Positions 49,034-60,600 of a DNA stretch of 64,000 nucleotides are shown piece after piece. Every line of letters begins with the position of its first letter. Position 1 is the first letter of the stretch. The stretch spans positions 288,001-352,000 of the forward strand of contig CANJKZ010000410.1 in the NCBI GenBank assembly GCA_947471745.1. The letters are read 5' to 3'. Below the pieces are notes generated by a model, which was not told the DNA's origin, searched no databases, and was given only the letters and a program-made list of their open reading frames with translations. The stretch comes from Closterium sp. Naga37s-1 (lineage: Eukaryota; Streptophyta; Zygnematophyceae; Desmidiales; Closteriaceae). Position numbers and translations under genes: made by a program.

Positions 49034-52000
49034 ATGGCTAGTCTCATTGTTCTTACTTTTGACGCTGAGGGTCGAGCAGTTGACTTTGAGGTCTGGCTAG
49101 ATGATCTGCAGCTGTTCCTACAGTGCGATAGCAAGGATGGTCTCTCACTGTTCGATCTCACGTCTGGCGCCTCTACTGCCCCTGCTGCTGATGCTGACAG
49201 TACTGTTCGCTCGCAGTGAACCACGCGCGATGCTGCTGCCCGCCTTGCTGTGCGTAGTCACCTACCGTCTACTGAGCGCGCGCACTTTAGTCAGTACAAG
49301 AGTGCTAAGACAATGTACGACGCTGTAGTTGCACACTACTCCTCCCCTGCCACTGCTGCCCTCAGCCGCCTCATGCTGCCGTACCTGTTTCCTGACCTTG
49401 CAGCCTTTGCCACAGTTGCTGACCTGGTTGCTCACCTTCGCACCAGTGACGCCCGCTACCGCGCTGCCCTTCCCACTGCGTTCCTTCCCACGAACTCCCC
49501 CCCCATGTACATCACCCTTTACTACCTAGTCACCCGCCTCCCTGACTCTCTCTCTTCAGTCAGGGACCACTTTCTCTCCCTTTGCCCCACCGAGCTGACT
49601 GTCGACTTGCTAGAGGAGCGCCTTGTTGCAGCTGAGAAGAGTATCTTAGCTGTCGGTGCTTCTCGCGGCGACCGTCGCACCCCCTTCTTTGATTGGTGTT
49701 CCCCTGTCCCCCTTCTCCCCTCTGTTGCCTCTGCTGCTGCTGTCGACCTCGTTGGCACTGAGGAGGTCGGCGCTGCGTCTGCCTCTAGTGGGCGACGCCG
49801 CACCGGCAAGGGCAAGGGAAGCAGGGGTGGTGGTGGGGGCGGTGGGGGAAGCGGTGGAGGAGGTGGAGGAGGTGGAGGTGGTGGTGGGGGTGGTACCGGG
49901 AGAGGGGGCGTTGGTGGCGGCAGTGGAGGCCGTGGCGGCGGTGGCGGAGGAGGTGGAGGCGGCGGCAGCGGTGGTGGAGGTAGCGGAGGAGGTGGTGCTG
50001 GTCGCGGTGCAGCCACGCAGCGTGGAGGCCTTGGTGGCAGCCAGCGCCAGCAGCAGCTGCGCACCCGTGAGACCCCGTCGGTTCAGCAGCTTCGTGAGTG
50101 GTACGCTGGGCGTGGGAGGTCTGGGGGTGCGGGTCCCTGTTCTTACGTTCTTCGCACCGGCACTCGGAGTGGGGAGGTGTGTGGTCTCCCACACACCACG
50201 TAGCGCTGCTTCGGCCGCTTGACTGACGCTTGGCGTGCCCAGTTTCCTGACGCCGTTGAGCTTCCTCGTTGGCATGATCTGCTTCTGCAGAATGTGCCTA
50301 TCTTTGATCTAGACTTTGATGCTATCCTTGCTGCCATGTATGCTCTTGCTGATATTACTGAGGGTGACTGTTACCTGAGTGTCCCGCCCGACCCGGGCAC
50401 TGTGGCTGCTGCTCTAGGTGCTAGTGCGGCTGCTGCTCTAGGTGCTAGTGCGTCTGCTGCTCCAGGTGCTGGTACGTCTCCTCTCTCTGGTACTGCACCT
50501 ACTGAGTCCTTTCACACTTTCACACTTGACTCTGGTGCTTCGCGCTCTTTCTTTAGAGACAGCACCACGCTCACGCCGCTCAGTCGGCCTGTTGCGGTCT
50601 CCCTTGCTGACCCCTCCGGGGGCCCAGTCCTTGCACACTCCTCCACGGTTCTACCGTGTCCGGCGGCCCCGTCGGGCTTGCTGTCGGGACTCCACCTCCC
50701 CTCGTTCTCTACGAACTTGGTGAGTGGAGCTGACCTCTTGGACGCGTGGGTTGACCAGTTCACCCCTGGAGGTCAGCGTGTGACCCACTGCACTTGCTCT
50801 CGGAAGGGCCGCCACCTAGCCACGTTCACCCGTCGGCCAGGGTCGAGTCTGTACACACTGACTACTGCGCCTCCTCCGGTCCCTGTGTCTGGTCAGGTGG
50901 CTGCGTCCATTCAGGTGCTTGCTGCCGCGTCCAGGTCTAGTCCTGCGTCTGCCCCCTGCTCGTGTCGTCCTCTGGCACACGAGACTCTCCTTTGGCACCA
51001 CCGCCTTGGTCACCCCTCCCTGCCTCGTCTTCGAGGTATGGCCTCCCGTGCTCTTGTCTCTGGACTCCCCAGGTCCCTCCCTCCCCTTCCTTCGGGGCCT
51101 GCCCCCACCTGTGTTCCTCGTGTCGAGGGCCGGCAGCGCGCCGCTCCTCACTCCTCCTCGTTTCCTCCGACTGAGGCCCCTCTGCAGACTCTTCACATGG
51201 ACGTGTGGGGCCCAGCCCGCGTCCGTGGACAGGGTCACGAGCGTTACTTCCTGCTGGTCGTTGACGACTACTCCCGTTACACCACAGTCTTCCCCTTGCG
51301 CAGCAAGGGTGAGGTCCCTGAGGTGTTGATCGACTGGATCCGCGGTGCTCGTCGCCAGCTTAGTGAGAGTTTCGGCTCAGACCTTCCTGTTCTGCGTCTG
51401 CACTCAGACAGAGGCGGGGAGTTTTCCTCCGACCTCCTGAGAGCCTTCTGTCGTTCGGAGGGCATCCGCCAGACGTTCACGCTTTCGGCCTCCCCGCAGC
51501 AAAATGGGATTGCTGAGCGCTGCATTGGCATGGTCATGGACGTCGCTCGTACGTCCATGATCCATGCGGCTGCTCCCCATTTTCAGTGGCCGTTCGCGGT
51601 TCAGTACGCTGCGCATCAGATCAACCTTCAGCCTCGCGTCTCCTTGCCGGAGACCACACCTACACTGAGGTGGACGGGGAAGGTTGGCGATGCGTCAGCG
51701 TTCCGAGTCTGGGGATCTCGAGCTTTTGTCCGCGATACTACAGCGGACAAGCTTTCCTCTCGTGCCGTTCCCTGTGTCTTCCTTGGCTTCCCTCCTGACG
51801 CACCCGGGTGGCAGTTCTACCACCCCACCTCGCGTCATGTTCTGTCCTCTCAGGACGTCACGTTCGACGAGGCGGTGTCGTACTACCGTCTCTTTCCCTA
51901 CCGCACTGCCTCTCCCCCCCCCCTGCCACTCTTCCTGGCACCAGGTACTCCCTTGGTAGACCCCCTCCCCCCCCAGGGTCCTGCCCCCTCAGGTGTGTCC

Positions 52001-52470
52001 CAGGTAGACCCTGCCGAGCCGGTCGAGGTAGCTGTCGACTCAGGTGTTGCTAGGGGTGCTGACCCTGCGGGTGCGGGGACTCGGGGTGCTGAGACTGGGG
52101 GTGCTGAGGGTGGGGGTGCTGAGACCGGGGATGCTGACTCTGGGGGTGCTGAGACTGGGTGTGCTGAGCCTGGGGGTGTGGCGCCTGAGGGTACTGTGTC
52201 TGGAGGTGCTGAGCCTGCGCGTGCTGAGTCTGGAGGTGCTCCAGGTGTCCCGTCACGGCGGGAGCCCCTCTCTCCACAGCGGCTTCGTGAGTGGTACTCT
52301 CGGCGCTGTCGAGTTGCTGCTGGAGGTGCTGCTGGTGCTGGAGCTGCTGGAGGTGCTGCTGGTGCTGGAGGTGCTGGAGCTGCTGGAGGTGCTACTGGGG
52401 CTACTGGAGGTGCTGGCGCTGCTGGAAGTGGTGCTGGTGCTGGAGGTGCTACTGGGGCTACTAGAGGTGC
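49034..52470 (+). pseudogene. Cop-j Gag-protease-integrase with two nonsense codons
   Basis: One reading frame starts at 49034 (MASLIVLTFDAEG). It has TGA at 49217-49219 (TGG in Cop-l) and TAG at 50201-50203 (CAG in Cop-l). Otherwise it reads through the Gag core, a Gly tract of about 80 residues, the finger (CSYVLRTGTRSGEVCGLPH), protease LDSGASRSFFRD, the GAG-pre-integrase HH..CC region, the integrase core with HMDVWGP, LHSDRGGEFSSD and [10 protein letters not shown], a Gly/Glu/Thr repeat and an Ala/Gly linker, where the Cop-k LTR cuts it at 52471. Both stops could be single-base changes. Confidence 0.9.
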
Positions 52471-52602
52471 TGTGAGAATCGAGAAGAAATGAGGAAGGAT
52501 GATTGAACTAGAAAGCAGTTGGATACATATAACAAACCCTAACAGAGTTGTACTCACTACAGAGTACCCCACTGCAGACTAGAGAAACATAATGTTCTGA
52601 CA
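52471..52602 (-). repeat. 3' LTR of Cop-k (T-h type)
   Basis: On the minus strand it starts TGTCAGAACATTATG at 52602 and ends GATTCTCACA at 52471. The TAGTCTGCAGTGGGGTACTC block is close to the T-h LTR. Confidence 0.88.
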
Positions 52603-53159
52603 CACCCCCATAGTCAAAGTGGGGTATGATCAGCACAAGAAGCAAGGCACAGCAAGCTCAGGGTGGATCACAATGTCACCACACATTCTGAGCACAAGTA
52701 CAAGAAGTAACAGTTTAGAGTTCACAATAAATAAGCAAAGCTAGAGGCTATCACAGAGGGCAAGTGAGGAGGAGGAGGCTGGACTAATAGGAGAGGAGAG
52801 AGGAGGCAACGACGGAAGCTGCAGACACACGGGCAACAGGAGCGGCGCGCACTGTGGCTACCGGAGGCGTACCTCCGGACTACAGGGGTAACTGGCTCCG
52901 CGGCTAAGACGAGCGGCAGGAGCAACGGACCCACGGGCGACTGGCGCAGCGGCATCACTGGGCTACCGGAAGCGCACCTCCGGACTACTGGCACTGCTAG
53001 CAACACGACGGCTACCTCCACCCAACCTCCCTCTACTGCCGCACCCCCCATTCACACACCCCCTGCTGCACCCCTAGGTTCACTCACACTCCACCCCCTA
53101 GCACCACTCCGTCGACTCACACACACCCACCCCCCTCAGCGGCAGCTGCGAAGTGGGAG

Positions 53160-54316
53160 ACGGAGTAGGAGGAGGAGCAGGGGATGCCACACACCCGCCA
53201 CCCCCATACCCTCCCCCACTGCTGCACCTGCAGCAGGGGATGGAGGAGAAGGGGGGGGGGGGGGCGGGAGGGGGCGCACAGGGCAGCAGGGCAACAGGGC
53301 GCGCGGGGCGCACAGGGCTGCAGGGCGCGCGGGGCGCACAGGGCAGCAGGGCAGCAGGGCGCACGGGGCGCACAGGGCAGCAGGGCGCGTGGGGCGCAGC
53401 AGGGCTGGCGGGTTGGCCACACCCGCCACCCCCATACCCTCCCCCACTGCTGCACCCGGGGCGGGGGGGCAGGCAGGTGCTGCAGGTCCCCTCCCCCCCT
53501 CTACTGCTCCCCCAGCCAACACTGCACCAGGGGCGGCTGCACCAGGGGTGGCTGCTCCAGGGGCGGCTGCACCAGGGGCGGCTTCTCCGACGCGTGGCCC
53601 CCCCCCGCAGGTCGCCCCTCCCGTCGTCTGTTGAGGCGACCTGAGGGCGGGGGGGGGGGGGGGGGGGGGGGGGGGCGGGGGGGGGCAGGCAGGTGCTGTA
53701 GGTCCCCTCCCCCCACTGCCGCATCCGTTCCAGGGGGATGGCAGATCCCCTCCCCCCCACTGCTGCACCCCCAGCAGGGGGAGGGAGAGGAGAAAAGGGC
53801 GGAGAGGAGGGGGGGTCCAGGGGCGGCTGCTCCAGGGGCCAGGGGCCAGGGGCGGCTGCTGAGGTCCAGGAGCGGCTGCACCAGGGGCGGCTGCTCCAGG
53901 GGCGGCTGCTCCAGGGGCGGCTGCTCCAGGGGCGGCTGCACCAGGGGCGGCTGCACCAGGGGCGGCTGCTCCAGGGGCTGCTGCACCAGGGGCGGCTGCT
54001 CCAAGGGCGGCTGCACCAGGGGTGGCTGCACCAGGGGCGGCTGCTCCAGAGGCGGCTGCACCAGGGGCTGCTGCACCAGGGGCGGCTGCTCCAGGGGCGG
54101 CTGCACCAGGGGTGGCTGCACCAGGGGCGGCTGCTCCAGGGGTGGCTGCACCAGGGGCGGCTGCTCCAACGCACGGCCCCCCCCTCCAGGTCGCCCCTCC
54201 CGTCGCCTGTTGAGGCGACCTGAGGGGGGGGGGGGGGGGAAGTACGGGGGGCCGACGCGCGGCCTCCCAGGGCGCCAGAGCAGGCGGAAGAAGGGGCGAC
54301 GCGCGCCCCCCCAGGT
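53160..54316 (-). repeat. GC-rich repeat block replacing RT/RNase H in Cop-k
   Basis: It contains a 15-bp repeat (GGGGCGGCTGCACCA and GGGGCGGCTGCTCCA, about 22 copies at 53860-54170, with more near 53520-53590), a CAGGGCGC array at 53275-53400, two copies of a block around CCTGTTGAGGCGACCTGAGGG (53628 and 54210), and a G homopolymer of roughly 29 near 53650-53677. The 15-bp unit keeps three minus-strand frames open for 200-400 codons, giving Ala/Pro/Gly repeats. Confidence 0.85.
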
Positions 54317-56076
54317 CGCAAACGGCCACAGAAAATGGGGAGCAGCCGCATGGATCATGGAGGTACGAGCGACCTCCATGACTAAGCCAATGCGGCGCTC
54401 AGCAATCCCATTTTGTTGAGGGGAGTCCGGAAGCATGAACGACTGGGTGATGCCCTCCCCACGACAAAATTCCCGCAAGAGGTCGGAGGAGAAGTCACCA
54501 CCTCTGTCAGAGTGCAAACGCAGGACAGGGAGGTCCTGACCGAACCGGTCGCGTAGCTGGAGACAGACTGTGCGGATCCAAGGGATCAAGACATCAGAGA
54601 CCTCACCCTTGCTGCGCAACGGGAAGACCGTGGTGTACCGCGTGTAGTCGTCAACTAACAGCAGAAAGTAGCGCTCGCGGCCGTGTCCACTGACGCGGGC
54701 TGGCCCCACACGTCCATGTGGAGAGTCTGCAGGGGAGCAGTCATCGGGGGAAACGACGAGGAGTGAGGAGCGGCGCGCTGCCGCCCCTCGACGCAAGGAA
54801 GACAGGGCGGGGCAGGTGAGGGCGGTAAGGGAGGCAGAGACCTGGGGAGACCAGAGACAAGGAGACGGGAGTGCATGCCACGAAGGCGTGGCAGGGAGGG
54901 GTGACCCAGGCGGTGGTGCCAAAGAAGAGTCTGGTGCGACAGGAGGCGACACGAGCAAGGGGCGGCTACCTGACCTGACGCGGACACCTGAGCAGATGCA
55001 GCGACCTGAGGAGGCTCGGTAGCTAGTGTGTACAGACTCGACCCTGGCCGACGAGTGAACGTAGCCAGGTGACGCCCCGTCCGTGTGCACGTGCAGATCG
55101 ACACACGCTGACCTCCAGGAGTGGTGGTAGTGACCATCGCATCCTGAAGGGCAGCGGTACTCACCATGTTTGTAGAGAACGAGGGGAGGTGAAGACCTGA
55201 CAGTGAGCCGGAAGGAACCACTGACACGGGAGGACAGTGGAGGAACGGGCAACGACCAGGCCCCCAGAGGGGTCAGCAAGTCTGACCGGGACAGGTGCAG
55301 GGAGAGGAGTGAGAGTGGTGCTGTCACGAAAGAAACAGCACGAGGCACCGGAGTCCAACGTGAAAGTGTGCAAGGCCTCAGCAGGCGCAGTACCAGGGGG
55401 AGTACCAGATGCACTAGCACCTAGAGCAGCAGCCGCTATACCTGGGTCAGGTGGCACACACCGGTAACAGTCACCCTCAGCACTAAAAGACAAAGCATAC
55501 ATGGCAGAGATAATAACATCAAAGTCTAGGTCAAAGATAGCAACTCGTGACTGAAGCAACTGTGCCCAGCGAGGGCGCTCGACATCGTCACCAAACTCAG
55601 CATGCCAGGCGTCATCAAAACAGGCAAAGCAGCGGCGCTCTGTGTGAAACTTCCCGCATGTATGGCCCGAAACGGACACCCGTGCGAATGACATACGGGC
55701 AGGTCTCACTACCCTCACCCGCCCCACGCTGAACCAACCACTCACGGAGCTGCTGGGGCGTCTGGGTCTCGCTCCGACGCTGCTGCTGCTGGCCCCGACC
55801 ATCACAAGGGCCTCCACGCTGAGGTCCAGACCTACCACCACCGGTCCCACCGCCTCCAATGCCGCCACTCCCTCCGCTGCCTCCACCGCCGCCACCAGAG
55901 CCTCCACCGCCGCCACCAGTCCCACCGCCGCCACCACCTCCACCGCCTCCACCTCCTCTACCGCTGCCCCCACTACCGCTCCCACTGCCACCTCCACCAC
56001 CACCGCTGCCTCCTCCACTACCCCAGCCACCCTTGCCCTTGCTGTTGCGGCGCTTCGCACTAGTCGAAGCAGCACC
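54317..56076 (-). pseudogene. Cop-k Gag C-part, protease and integrase N-part
   Basis: Minus-strand pieces encode the Gly tract, QLREWLVQRGAGEGSETC and a finger (disturbed near 55665), protease LDSGASCCFFRD, the GAG-pre-integrase LWHHRLGHPSLPRL region, and the integrase core with LHSDRGGDFSSD and [11 protein letters not shown], stopping at HFLWPFA (54317). At least two frameshifts are visible by comparison with related copies: near 55225, and a 1-bp loss near 54703 just after HMDVWG. The integrase frame runs on without a stop into the GC block for about 270 codons. Confidence 0.85.
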
Positions 56077-56221
56077 TGTCAAACATATATTTACTATAGT
56101 CTGTCTAGGCTGTAGTGGGGTAGTCCTTAGAGGGTACAACACTTATGTGTTTCCTACTTGTACCCTTCTCATTTCCTAATTCAATCATTCTTTCGTCTAT
56201 TCTTTCACATGGTATAGAGCT
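56077..56221 (+). repeat. 5' LTR and primer-binding site of Cop-l
   Basis: The LTR is TGTCAAACAT to CTTTCACA (56209). The primer site TGGTATAGAGCT (56210-56221) differs from the classic TGGTATCAGAGC by lacking one C, a form shared with Cop-j and the 5' end of Cop-e. Confidence 0.9.
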
Positions 56222-56329
56222 AGTATCGAGTTTTTTTTTTTAAAGGGCCCACCACTAAATTTTTCGTACCTACTCGACGCGCGCGTCGCGCCTACCCTTT
56301 CGAGGCCCGTAGTGGCCCCTGCGCCTGCC

Positions 56330-57530
56330 CTTAGAGCTAGCGCCGGCCCCGTAAGGCCCCGTTTTCATGCCCCGTAAGGCCCCGTAAGGCCTATGAATGC
56401 CTCGTAAGGCCCCTTAAGGCCCCCTTTACGGCCCCGTTTAAGGCCCCGTAAGGCCCCGTAAGGCCCCGTAAGGCCCCGTATGGCCCCGTAAGGCCCCGTA
56501 AGGCCCCGTATGGCCCCGTAAGGCCCCGTTTAAGGCCCCGTAAGGCCCCGTTTAAGGCCCCGTAAGGCCCCGTTTAAGGCCCCTTAAGGCCCCGTAAGGC
56601 CCCGATTCAGGCCCCGTAAGGCCCCGTAAGACCCCGTAAGGCCCCGTTTACGGCCCCGTAAGGCCCCGTTTAAGGCCCCGTAAGGCCCCGTTTTAGGCCC
56701 CGTAAGGCCCCGTAATGCCCCTTAAGGCCCCGTAAGGCCCCTTAAGGCCCAGTAAGGCCCCGTATGGCCCCGTTTACGGCCCCGTTTAAGGCCCAGTAAG
56801 GCCCCGTGAGGCCCCGTACGGCCCCGTCAGGCCCCGTTTAAGGCCCCGTAAGGCCCCGTCAGGCCCCGTCAGGCCCCGTTAGAGGCCCCGAACGGCCCCG
56901 TCAGGCCCCGTTAGTGGCCCCGTAAGGCCCCGCCCGGCCCTACCCCAACCTGTCGCGGCCCTGCGCCGGCTCTGCTGCAGGACCTGCCCAGGCCCTGCCC
57001 CGGCCCTGCCCCGGCACTGCCCCAGCCCTGCTCCGACCCTGCCCCGGCCCTGCCCCGGCCCTGCTCCGGCTCTGCCCCGGCCCTGCACCTGCCCTGCCCC
57101 GGCCCTGCCCCGGCCCTTCCCCGGCCCTGCCCCGGCCCTGCCTCGGCCCTGCCCTGGCTCTGCCCCAGCCCTGCACCTGCCCTGCCCCGGCCCTGCCCCG
57201 GCCCTGCCCCGGCTCTGCCCCGGCCCTGCACCTGCCCTGCCCCGGCCCTGCCCCGGCCCTTCCCCGGCTCTGCCCCGGCCCTGCTCCGACCCTGCCCCGG
57301 CCCTGCCTTGGCCCTGCCCCGGCTCTGACCCGGCCCTGCACCTGCCCTGCCCCGGCCCTGCTCCAACCCTGCCCCGGCCCTGCCCCGGCCCTGCCCCGGC
57401 TCTACCCCGGCCCTGCCCCTGCCCTGCCCCGGCCCTGCCCCGGCCCTGCCCCGGCTCTGCCCCGGCCCTGCCCCTGCCCTGCTCCTGCACTGTCGCGGCC
57501 CTAACCCGGCCCTGCCCCGGCCTCGCCACT
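56330..57530 (+). repeat. GC-rich minisatellite leader of Cop-l, two arrays
   Basis: Array 1 (about 56340-56935) has about 50 copies of a 10-bp unit GGCCCCGTAA with TTTAAGGCCCC variants. Array 2 (about 56936-57530) has about 50 copies of a 12-bp unit, CGGCCCTGCCCC. GGTAAG follows at 57531-57536. Array 1 is not found in the other elements. Confidence 0.9.
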
Positions 57531-57624
57531 GGTAAGAGTGCCGCCCTGCCGAGCCGCGCCGCCCTGCCTAGCCTGCCCTGCCGAGTTGCACTGCTGCTAC
57601 TGCTAGCCTGCTGCTGCACCTGTC

Positions 57625-60600
57625 ATGGCTAGTCTCAATGTTCTTACCTTTGATGCTGAGGGTCGTGCTGTTGACTTTGAGGTCTGGCTAGATGATCTGC
57701 AGCTTTTCCTACAGTGCGATAGCAAGGATGGCCTCTCACTGTTCGATCTCACGTCTGGCGCCTCTACTGCCCCTACTGCTGATGCTGACAGTACTGTTCG
57801 CTCGCAGTGGCTCACGCGCGATGCTGCTGCTCGTCTTGCTGTGCGCAATCACCTGCCGTCTACTGAGCGCGCGCACTTTAGTCAGTACAAGAGTGCTAGG
57901 GCTCTGTACGACGCTGTAGTTGCACGCTACTCCTCCCCTACCACTGCTGCCCTCAGCCGCCTCATGCTGCCGTACCTCTTTCCTGACCTTGCCGCCTTTG
58001 CCACTGTTGCTGACCTAGTTGCTCACCTCCGCACTAGTGACGCTCGCTACCGCGCTGCCCTTCCCACTGAGTTTCTTCCCACGAACTCCCCCCCCATGTA
58101 CATCACCCTTTACTACCTAGTCACCCGCCTCCCTGACTCTCTCTCCTCAGTCAGGGATCACTTCCTCTCCCTTTGCCCCACCGCGCTGACTGTCGACTTG
58201 CTAGAGGAGCGCCTTGCTGCAGCTGAGAAGAGTATCTTAGCTGTAGGTGCTTCTCGCGGCGACCGTCGCACCCCCTTCTTTGAGGGGTGTTCCCCTGTCC
58301 CCCTTCTCCCCTCTGTTGCTTCTGCTGCTGCTGTCGACCTCGTTGGCACTGAGGAGGTCGGCGCTGCGTCTGCCTCTACTGGGCGACGCCGCCCCGGCAA
58401 GGGCAAGGGCAGCAGGGGTGGTGGAGGGGGCGGTGGGTGAAGCGGTGGGGGCGGTGGAGGAGGTGGAGGTGGTGGTGGGGGTGGTACCGGGAGTGGGGGA
58501 GTCGGTGGCGGCAGTGGAGGCCGTGGCGGCGGTAGCGGAGGGGGTGGAGGCGGCGGCAGCGGTGGTGGAGGTAGCGGAGGAGGTGGTGGTGGTCGCGGTG
58601 CAGCTACACCGCGTGGAGGCCTTGGTGGCAGCCAGCGCCAGCAGCAGCAGCGCACCCGTGAGACCCCGTCGGTTCAGCAGCTTCGTGAGTGGTACGCTGG
58701 GCGTGGGAGGTCTGGGGGTGCGGGTCCCTGCTCTTACGTTCTTCGCACCGGCACTCGGAGTGGGGAGGTGTGTGGTCTCCCACACACCATGCAGCGCTGC
58801 TTCGGCCGCTTGACTGACGCTTGGCGTGCCCAGTTTCCTGACGCTGTTGAGCTTCCTCGTTGGCATGATCTGCTTCTGCAGAATGTGCCTATCTTTGATC
58901 TAGACTTTGATGCTATCCTTGCTGCCATGTATGCTTTTGCTGATATTACTGAGGGTGACTGTTACCTGCGTGTCCCGCCCGACCCGGGCACTGTGGCTGC
59001 TGCTCTGGGTGCTAGTGCGGCTGCTGCTCTAGGTGCTAGTGCGTCTGCTGCTTCAGGTGCTGGTACGTCTCCTCTCTCTGGTACTGCACCTACTGAGTCC
59101 TTTCACACCTTCACACTTGACTCTGGTGCTTCGCGCTCTTTCTTTAGAGACAGCACCACGCTCACGCCGCTCCGTCGGCCTGTTGCGGTCTCCCTTGCTG
59201 ACCCCTCCGGGGGCCCAGTCCTTGCACACTCCTCCACGGTTCTACCGTGTCCTGCGGCCCCGTCGGGCTTGCTGTCGGGACTCCACCTCCCCTCGTTCTC
59301 TACGAACTTGGTGAGTGGAGCTGACCTCCAGGACGCGTGGGTTGACCAGTTCACCCCTGGAGGTCAGCGTGTGACCCACTGCACTTGCTCTCGGACGGGC
59401 CGCCACCTGGCCACGTTCACCCGTCGGCCAGGGTCGAGTCTGTACACACTGGCTACTGCGCCTCCTCCGGTCCCTGCGTCTGGTCAGGTAGCTACGTCCA
59501 GTCAGGTGTTTGCTGCTGCGTCCAGGTCTAGTCCTGCGTCTGCCCCCTGCTCGTGTCGTCCTCTGGCGCACGAGACTCTCCTTTGGCACCACCGCCTTGG
59601 TCACCCCTCCCTGCCTCGTCTTCGAGGTATGGCCTCCCGTGCTCTTGTCTCTGGCCTCCCCAGGTCCCTCCCTCCCCTTCCTCCGGGGCCTGCCCCCACC
59701 TGTGTTCCTTGTGTCGAGGGCCGGCAGCGCGCCGCTCCTCACTCCTCCTTGTTTCCTCTGACTGAGGCCCCTCTGCAGACTCTTCACATGGACGTGTGGG
59801 GCCCAGCCCGCGTCCGTGGACAGGGTCACGAGCGTTACTTTCTGCTGGTCGTTGACGACTACTCGCGTTACACCACAGTCTTTCCCTTGCACAGCAAGGG
59901 TGAGGTCACTGAGGTGTTGATCGACTGGATCCGCGGTGCACGTCGCCAGCTTAGTGAGAGTTTCGGCTCCAACCTTCCTGTTCTGCGTCTGCACTCAGAC
60001 AGAGGCGGGGAGTTTTCCTCCGACCTTCTGAGAGCCTTCTGTCATTTGGAGGGCATCTGCCAGACGTTCACGCTTCCGGCCTCCCCGCAGCAAAATGGGA
60101 TTGCTGAGCGCCGCATTGGCATGGTCATGGATGTCGCTCGTACGTCCATGATCCATGCGGCTGCTCCCCATTTTCTGTGGCCGTTCGCGGTTCAGTACGC
60201 TGCGCATCAGATCAACCTTCAGCCTCGTGTCTCCTTACCGGAGACCACACCTACTCTGCGGTGGACGGGGAAGGTTGGCGATGCGTCCGCGTTTCGTGTC
60301 TGGGGATCTCGAGCTTTTGTCCGCGATACTACAGCGGACAAGCTGTCCTCCCGTGCCTTTCCCTGTGTCTTCCTTGGCTTCCCTCCTGACGCACCCGGGT
60401 GGCAGTTCTACCACCCCACCTCGCGTCGTGTTCTGTCCTCTCCGGACGTCACGTTCGACGAGTCGGTGTCGTACTACCGTCTCTTTCCCTACCGCACTGC
60501 CTCTCCCCCCCCCCCGCCGCTCTTCCTAGCACCAGGTACTCCCCTGGTACACCCCCTCCCCCCCCAGGGTCCTGCCCCCTCAGGTGTGTCCCAGGTAGAC

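Larger units (their letters stand above)
47828..52470 (+). mobile_element. Cop-j: short-LTR copia element, cut by Cop-k
   Basis: A shortened 5' LTR (47828-47920, about 93 bp, ending TTCTCACA), primer site TGGTATAGAGCT at 47921, GC-rich leader, and Gag-protease-integrase from 49034. The LTR start TGACAAAG fuses with RNase H sequence of Cop-i. Compared with Cop-l it lacks about 40 bp inside the LTR. The element is interrupted at 52470 in its Ala/Gly linker by Cop-k, whose other side lies beyond the window, so RT and the 3' LTR are not visible. Confidence 0.87.
52471..56076 (-). mobile_element. Cop-k, inner part: chimeric element with T-h-like 3' end
   Basis: Minus strand. The 3' LTR is 52471-52602 (132 bp, like the T-h LTR), with GGTGC (52466-52470) as the expected left target copy. 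Upstream of it are the conserved 3' box, then T-h-like sequence (53040-53200 matches 41180-41330), then GC-rich blocks up to 54316. There the sequence switches to integrase, protease and Gag of a Cop-d/Cop-g-like element up to 56076. Gag is then split by Cop-l and continues from 63768. RT and RNase H are absent and their place is taken by the GC-rich block. Confidence 0.85.

Noticed and set aside
53098..54419. Three overlapping 400-codon frames of Ala/Pro/Cys/Trp repeats
   Set aside because: They are produced by a 15-bp DNA repeat open in several frames on both strands.
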